Assembly (NCBI GenBank): GCA_003978075.1
Contig: QOAM01000090.1
Span: forward strand, 1-7,447
Origin: Thermodesulfatator sp.
GTDB taxonomy: Bacteria; Desulfobacterota; Thermodesulfobacteria; Thermodesulfobacteriales; Thermodesulfobacteriaceae
Reading direction: 5' to 3'
Length of the DNA: 7,447 nucleotides
The position numbers were made by a program, and so were the translations under genes. Position 1 is the first letter of the stretch. Every line of letters begins with the position of its first letter. Positions 6,310 to 7,447 of the stretch are shown one piece after another. The notes beneath the pieces were generated by a model that searched no databases, was not told the DNA's origin, and saw only the letters and a program-made list of their open reading frames with translations.

Positions 6310-6422
6310 TTTTCCCCTCCAGACCTCAAAAGGTGCCTTTTATTTAGTAAACCTCTTTAGAGAAGGCAAACGCTGAAGGGGAAGGCCTCTTCCAAATAGC
6401 CCCTCTCGGGCGAGCCTCCAAT
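6310..6422 (-). promoter_or_regulatory. dnaA 5' region with short inverted repeats
   Basis: The dnaA upstream region, read on the minus strand. It contains the ribosome binding site GGAGGGG (6320-6314), an inverted repeat AAAAGG-TG-CCTTTT (6328-6341) and a hairpin GGAAG-GCCT-CTTCC (6380-6393). An AT-rich patch near 6341-6357 could hold a -10 element, but I find no convincing -35/-10 pair. No canonical TTATCCACA DnaA box is present. Confidence 0.3.
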
Positions 6423-6473
6423 TTGGTCATTTAAAAGAGGGGTTAATCCTTAAGGACCTTAACCTCCGACCAA
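6423..6473. repeat. Nested palindrome upstream of dnaA
   Basis: Outer arms TTGGTC (6423-6428) and GACCAA (6468-6473). Inside, GAGG-GG-TTAA (6437-6446) faces TTAACCTC (6459-6466) with a two-base bulge. The core holds the perfect palindrome TCCTTAAGGA (6447-6456) and the overlapping TTAAGG-A-CCTTAA (6450-6462). It can form an extended hairpin on either strand or act as a protein site. Its core sequence recurs as half-sites at 2107-2141. Confidence 0.45.
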
Positions 6474-6489
6474 TCTATGCAAACTTCCC

Positions 6490-6537
6490 TTGTAAATTTT
6501 GTAAAATTTGTCAGCAAAAAGTTTGTAACTAGCTTGT
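6490..6537. repeat. AT-rich tandem 9-mer array with palindrome (possible initiation region)
   Basis: TTGTAAATT (6490-6498), TTGTAAAAT (6499-6507) and TTGTCAGCA (6508-6516) follow each other at exact 9-base spacing. TTGTAACTA (6523-6531) and TTGTCTTTA (6534-6542) come after. AAATTTT-GT-AAAATTT (6494-6509) is a perfect 7-bp inverted repeat within the array. A repeated 9-mer array in AT-rich DNA near dnaA is suggestive of an origin or DnaA autoregulatory site, but the repeats are not the classical DnaA box. Confidence 0.3.
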
Positions 6538-6542
6538 CTTTA

Positions 6543-6725
6543 AACACCGGTCCCTGCCTCAAGAACAGAGCGAAACTTGCAATTTTGGCCTTTTTCGGGG
6601 AAGGCAATTTTGGAACGACTCTTTCGAGGGTTAGCAGGAGTATTATAACCTGGAAAGATTTCGTAAAAATCTCTAAAAACTCAGAGGACTCGTAAAAAGG
6701 AGTGAGCTCGGAGGTAGAAGGGAGT
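6543..6725. other. Gene-free stretch before the HD gene
   Basis: No supported gene. GCAATTTTGG occurs twice (6579-6588 and 6604-6613), 25 bases apart. AGATTT (6652-6657) and AAATCT (6667-6672) form a small hairpin. TATTAT (6641-6646) or TATAAC (6644-6649) could be a -10 element for the HD gene, but no good -35 precedes either. Overlapping ORFs on both strands here lack ribosome binding sites and recognisable motifs. Confidence 0.35.
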
Positions 6726-6792
6726 TTGGGAGACGAAGTCCCCAATGCAAAGAGGTCTTTCCCGAAGGTTTCAATCTGTTAAAAAAGAGAGC
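6726..6792 (+). promoter_or_regulatory. HD-gene 5' leader: hairpin plus conserved purine-rich element
   Basis: TTGGG (6726-6730), bulged A, GAC, loop GAA, GTC, CCCAA (6741-6745) form an 8-bp hairpin with one bulge. ATGCAAAGAGG (6745-6755), CTTTC (6757-6761), CCGAAGG (6762-6768) and TTAAAAAAGAGAGC (6779-6792) follow, block for block like the tldE leader at 2158-2217. Relative to tldE, upper-stem pairs change from G-C to A-U and from U-G to C-G, so pairing is kept. The rluB leader hairpin shares the bulged A and 3-base loop. The match across the two leaders argues that 6745-6792 is untranslated, although it is open in frame with the HD gene. Confidence 0.5.
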
Positions 6793-7374
6793 ATGCGCAT
6801 TCCCTCGCTGGAGGAATGCTACAGGCTCCTTGAGGAAGAAGGAGTGCCTCCCCACATTGTGCGTCACGGGGAGCGGGTGGCTCTGGTAGGGGCCTTTCTG
6901 GCCCGAAACTTGAGGGAGGTGGGGGAGCCCCTTTCCCTTCCCTTGGTGGTAGCCGGGGGGCTTCTCCACGACCTCACCAAGCACCACTCCCTTAAGACCG
7001 GGGAGAATCATGCGGAGAGCGCCCGCCGTAAGTTGCTAGAATGGGGCTATCCGGAGGTGGCGGAGGTGGTGGGAAGCCACATCTTTTTGCGTCCAGGTCC
7101 TCCCGGCACTCCTATACGTGCGGAGGAGGTGGTTTATTACGCGGACAAACGGGTGCGCCACGAAGAGATCGTCTCCTTGGAGGAGCGCTTCCGCGATCTA
7201 CGCGAACGCTACGGCCGGAGGCCTTCCTCCTGGGTGCGTCTCTGGCGCTTGGAAGAGCTTACCAAGCTTCTGGAAAGACGGCTCTTTAAAAAACTTCCCT
7301 TTCCTCCAGAAAAGTTGTTGGCACTAAATCAGGTGGAGGACATCCGAGCGTGTCTTACCGCGTGGCTCTCTTGA
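6793..7374 (+). CDS. HD-domain phosphohydrolase
   Basis: A 193-residue cytoplasmic HD-superfamily protein. Metal-binding residues are visible in order: H25 (IVRHGERVA), the HD pair H59-D60 (GGLLHDLTKHH), H73 (ENHAES), H96 (VVGSHI) and D118 (YYADKR). This spacing fits small HD phosphohydrolases acting on nucleotides or phosphorylated metabolites, including YqeK-like types; the substrate cannot be read from the sequence. No membrane segment or second domain is present. The start at 6793 is chosen over the in-frame ATG at 6745 because the intervening 48 bases match the non-coding tldE leader and because AAAAAAGAGAGC precedes 6793. The 6745 start would add 16 residues (MQRGLSRR...). The stop overlaps the ddl start by 25 bases, so the two are probably co-transcribed and translationally coupled. 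Confidence 0.85.
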   Translation: MRIPSLEECYRLLEEEGVPPHIVRHGERVALVGAFLARNLREVGEPLSLPLVVAGGLLHDLTKHHSLKTGENHAESARRKLLEWGYPEVAEVVGSHIFLRPGPPGTPIRAEEVVYYADKRVRHEEIVSLEERFRDLRERYGRRPSSWVRLWRLEELTKLLERRLFKKLPFPPEKLLALNQVEDIRACLTAWLS

Positions 7375-7447
7375 GCGGAGGAGCGTCTCCGGAAAGAGAG
7401 GTGGCCCTGAGAGGGGGCGAAGCGGTGGAAAGGGCCCTCAAGGCCCG
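7350..7447 (+). CDS. ddl: D-alanine-D-alanine ligase, N-terminal part (runs off window)
   Basis: The first 32 codons of Ddl, the ATP-grasp cytoplasmic enzyme that joins two D-alanines for peptidoglycan precursor synthesis. The start is GTG, nine bases after GGTGGAGGA (7332-7340), and the protein begins VALLSGGASPEREVALRGG from residue 5, matching the Ddl N-terminal GG-x-S-x-EREVSL motif. E15 corresponds to the conserved active-site Glu of E. coli DdlB. A second in-frame GTG at 7362 is possible but further from the binding site. It overlaps the end of the HD gene by 25 bases. The ATP-binding and C-terminal domains lie beyond the window edge. Confidence 0.88.
   Translation, partial: MSYRVALLSGGASPEREVALRGGEAVERALKA

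Noticed and set aside
6443..6745. Minus-strand ORF of 100 codons and opposing plus-strand ORF 6477-6695 of 72 codons
   Set aside because: Neither has a ribosome binding site or recognisable motif. They overlap each other and palindromic, AT-rich DNA. A dispersed repeat is possible but cannot be shown from one copy.
6310..6745. Classical oriC with TTATCCACA DnaA boxes
   Set aside because: No such 9-mer or close variant was found on either strand; only the non-classical TTGT repeats are present.

Overview
The window reads as a chromosomal segment of a GC-rich bacterium. The proteins are rich in Glu, Arg, Lys and Leu and poor in Asn and Gln, as in many thermophiles. The gene set (PHP phosphoesterase, RluB, TldE/PmbA, GlcD-type oxidase, a divergent DnaA, HD protein, Ddl) would suit a thermophilic Thermodesulfobacteriota or deltaproteobacterial lineage. 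That assignment is inference from protein flavour; no rRNA or other marker is present.

Layout. Bases 1-501 hold no intact gene. They contain a degraded C-terminal fragment resembling DUF4143-type AAA ATPases, then about 200 bases with nothing recognisable. A PHP-domain phosphoesterase (502-1356, +) converges on an RluB-type 23S rRNA pseudouridine synthase (1223-2050, -), and their 3' coding ends overlap antisense by 134 bases. A divergent intergenic region (2051-2217) separates rluB from tldE/pmbA (2218-3534, +). It holds a 9-bp inverted repeat, a sigma70-like promoter and two leader hairpins. tldE converges on glcD (3660-5006, -) across a hairpin-rich gap. glcD starts at a TTG inside the 3' end of dnaA (4936-6309, -), so dnaA and glcD look like one transcription unit. 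Bases 6310-6725 are a long, locally AT-rich gene-free region with a nested palindrome and a tandem 9-mer array, next to dnaA. After it come an HD-domain phosphohydrolase (6793-7374, +) and the first 32 codons of D-alanine-D-alanine ligase (7350 to the edge, +), which overlap.

The products are mostly housekeeping functions in unrelated pathways: RNA or nucleotide turnover, ribosome modification, proteolysis, hydroxyacid oxidation, replication initiation and cell wall synthesis. No operon-encoded defence system, CRISPR array, intact mobile element or RNA gene is visible.

The most interesting signal is non-coding. The 5' leaders of rluB, tldE and the HD gene carry hairpins of the same architecture (GGG, A, 3-bp upper stem, 3-nt loop, CCC), with base-pair changes that largely keep the stem. 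The tldE and HD leaders stay similar down to the start codon. Second is the DnaA, whose Walker motifs and DNA-recognition loop depart from consensus and which sits beside a possible AT-rich initiation region.
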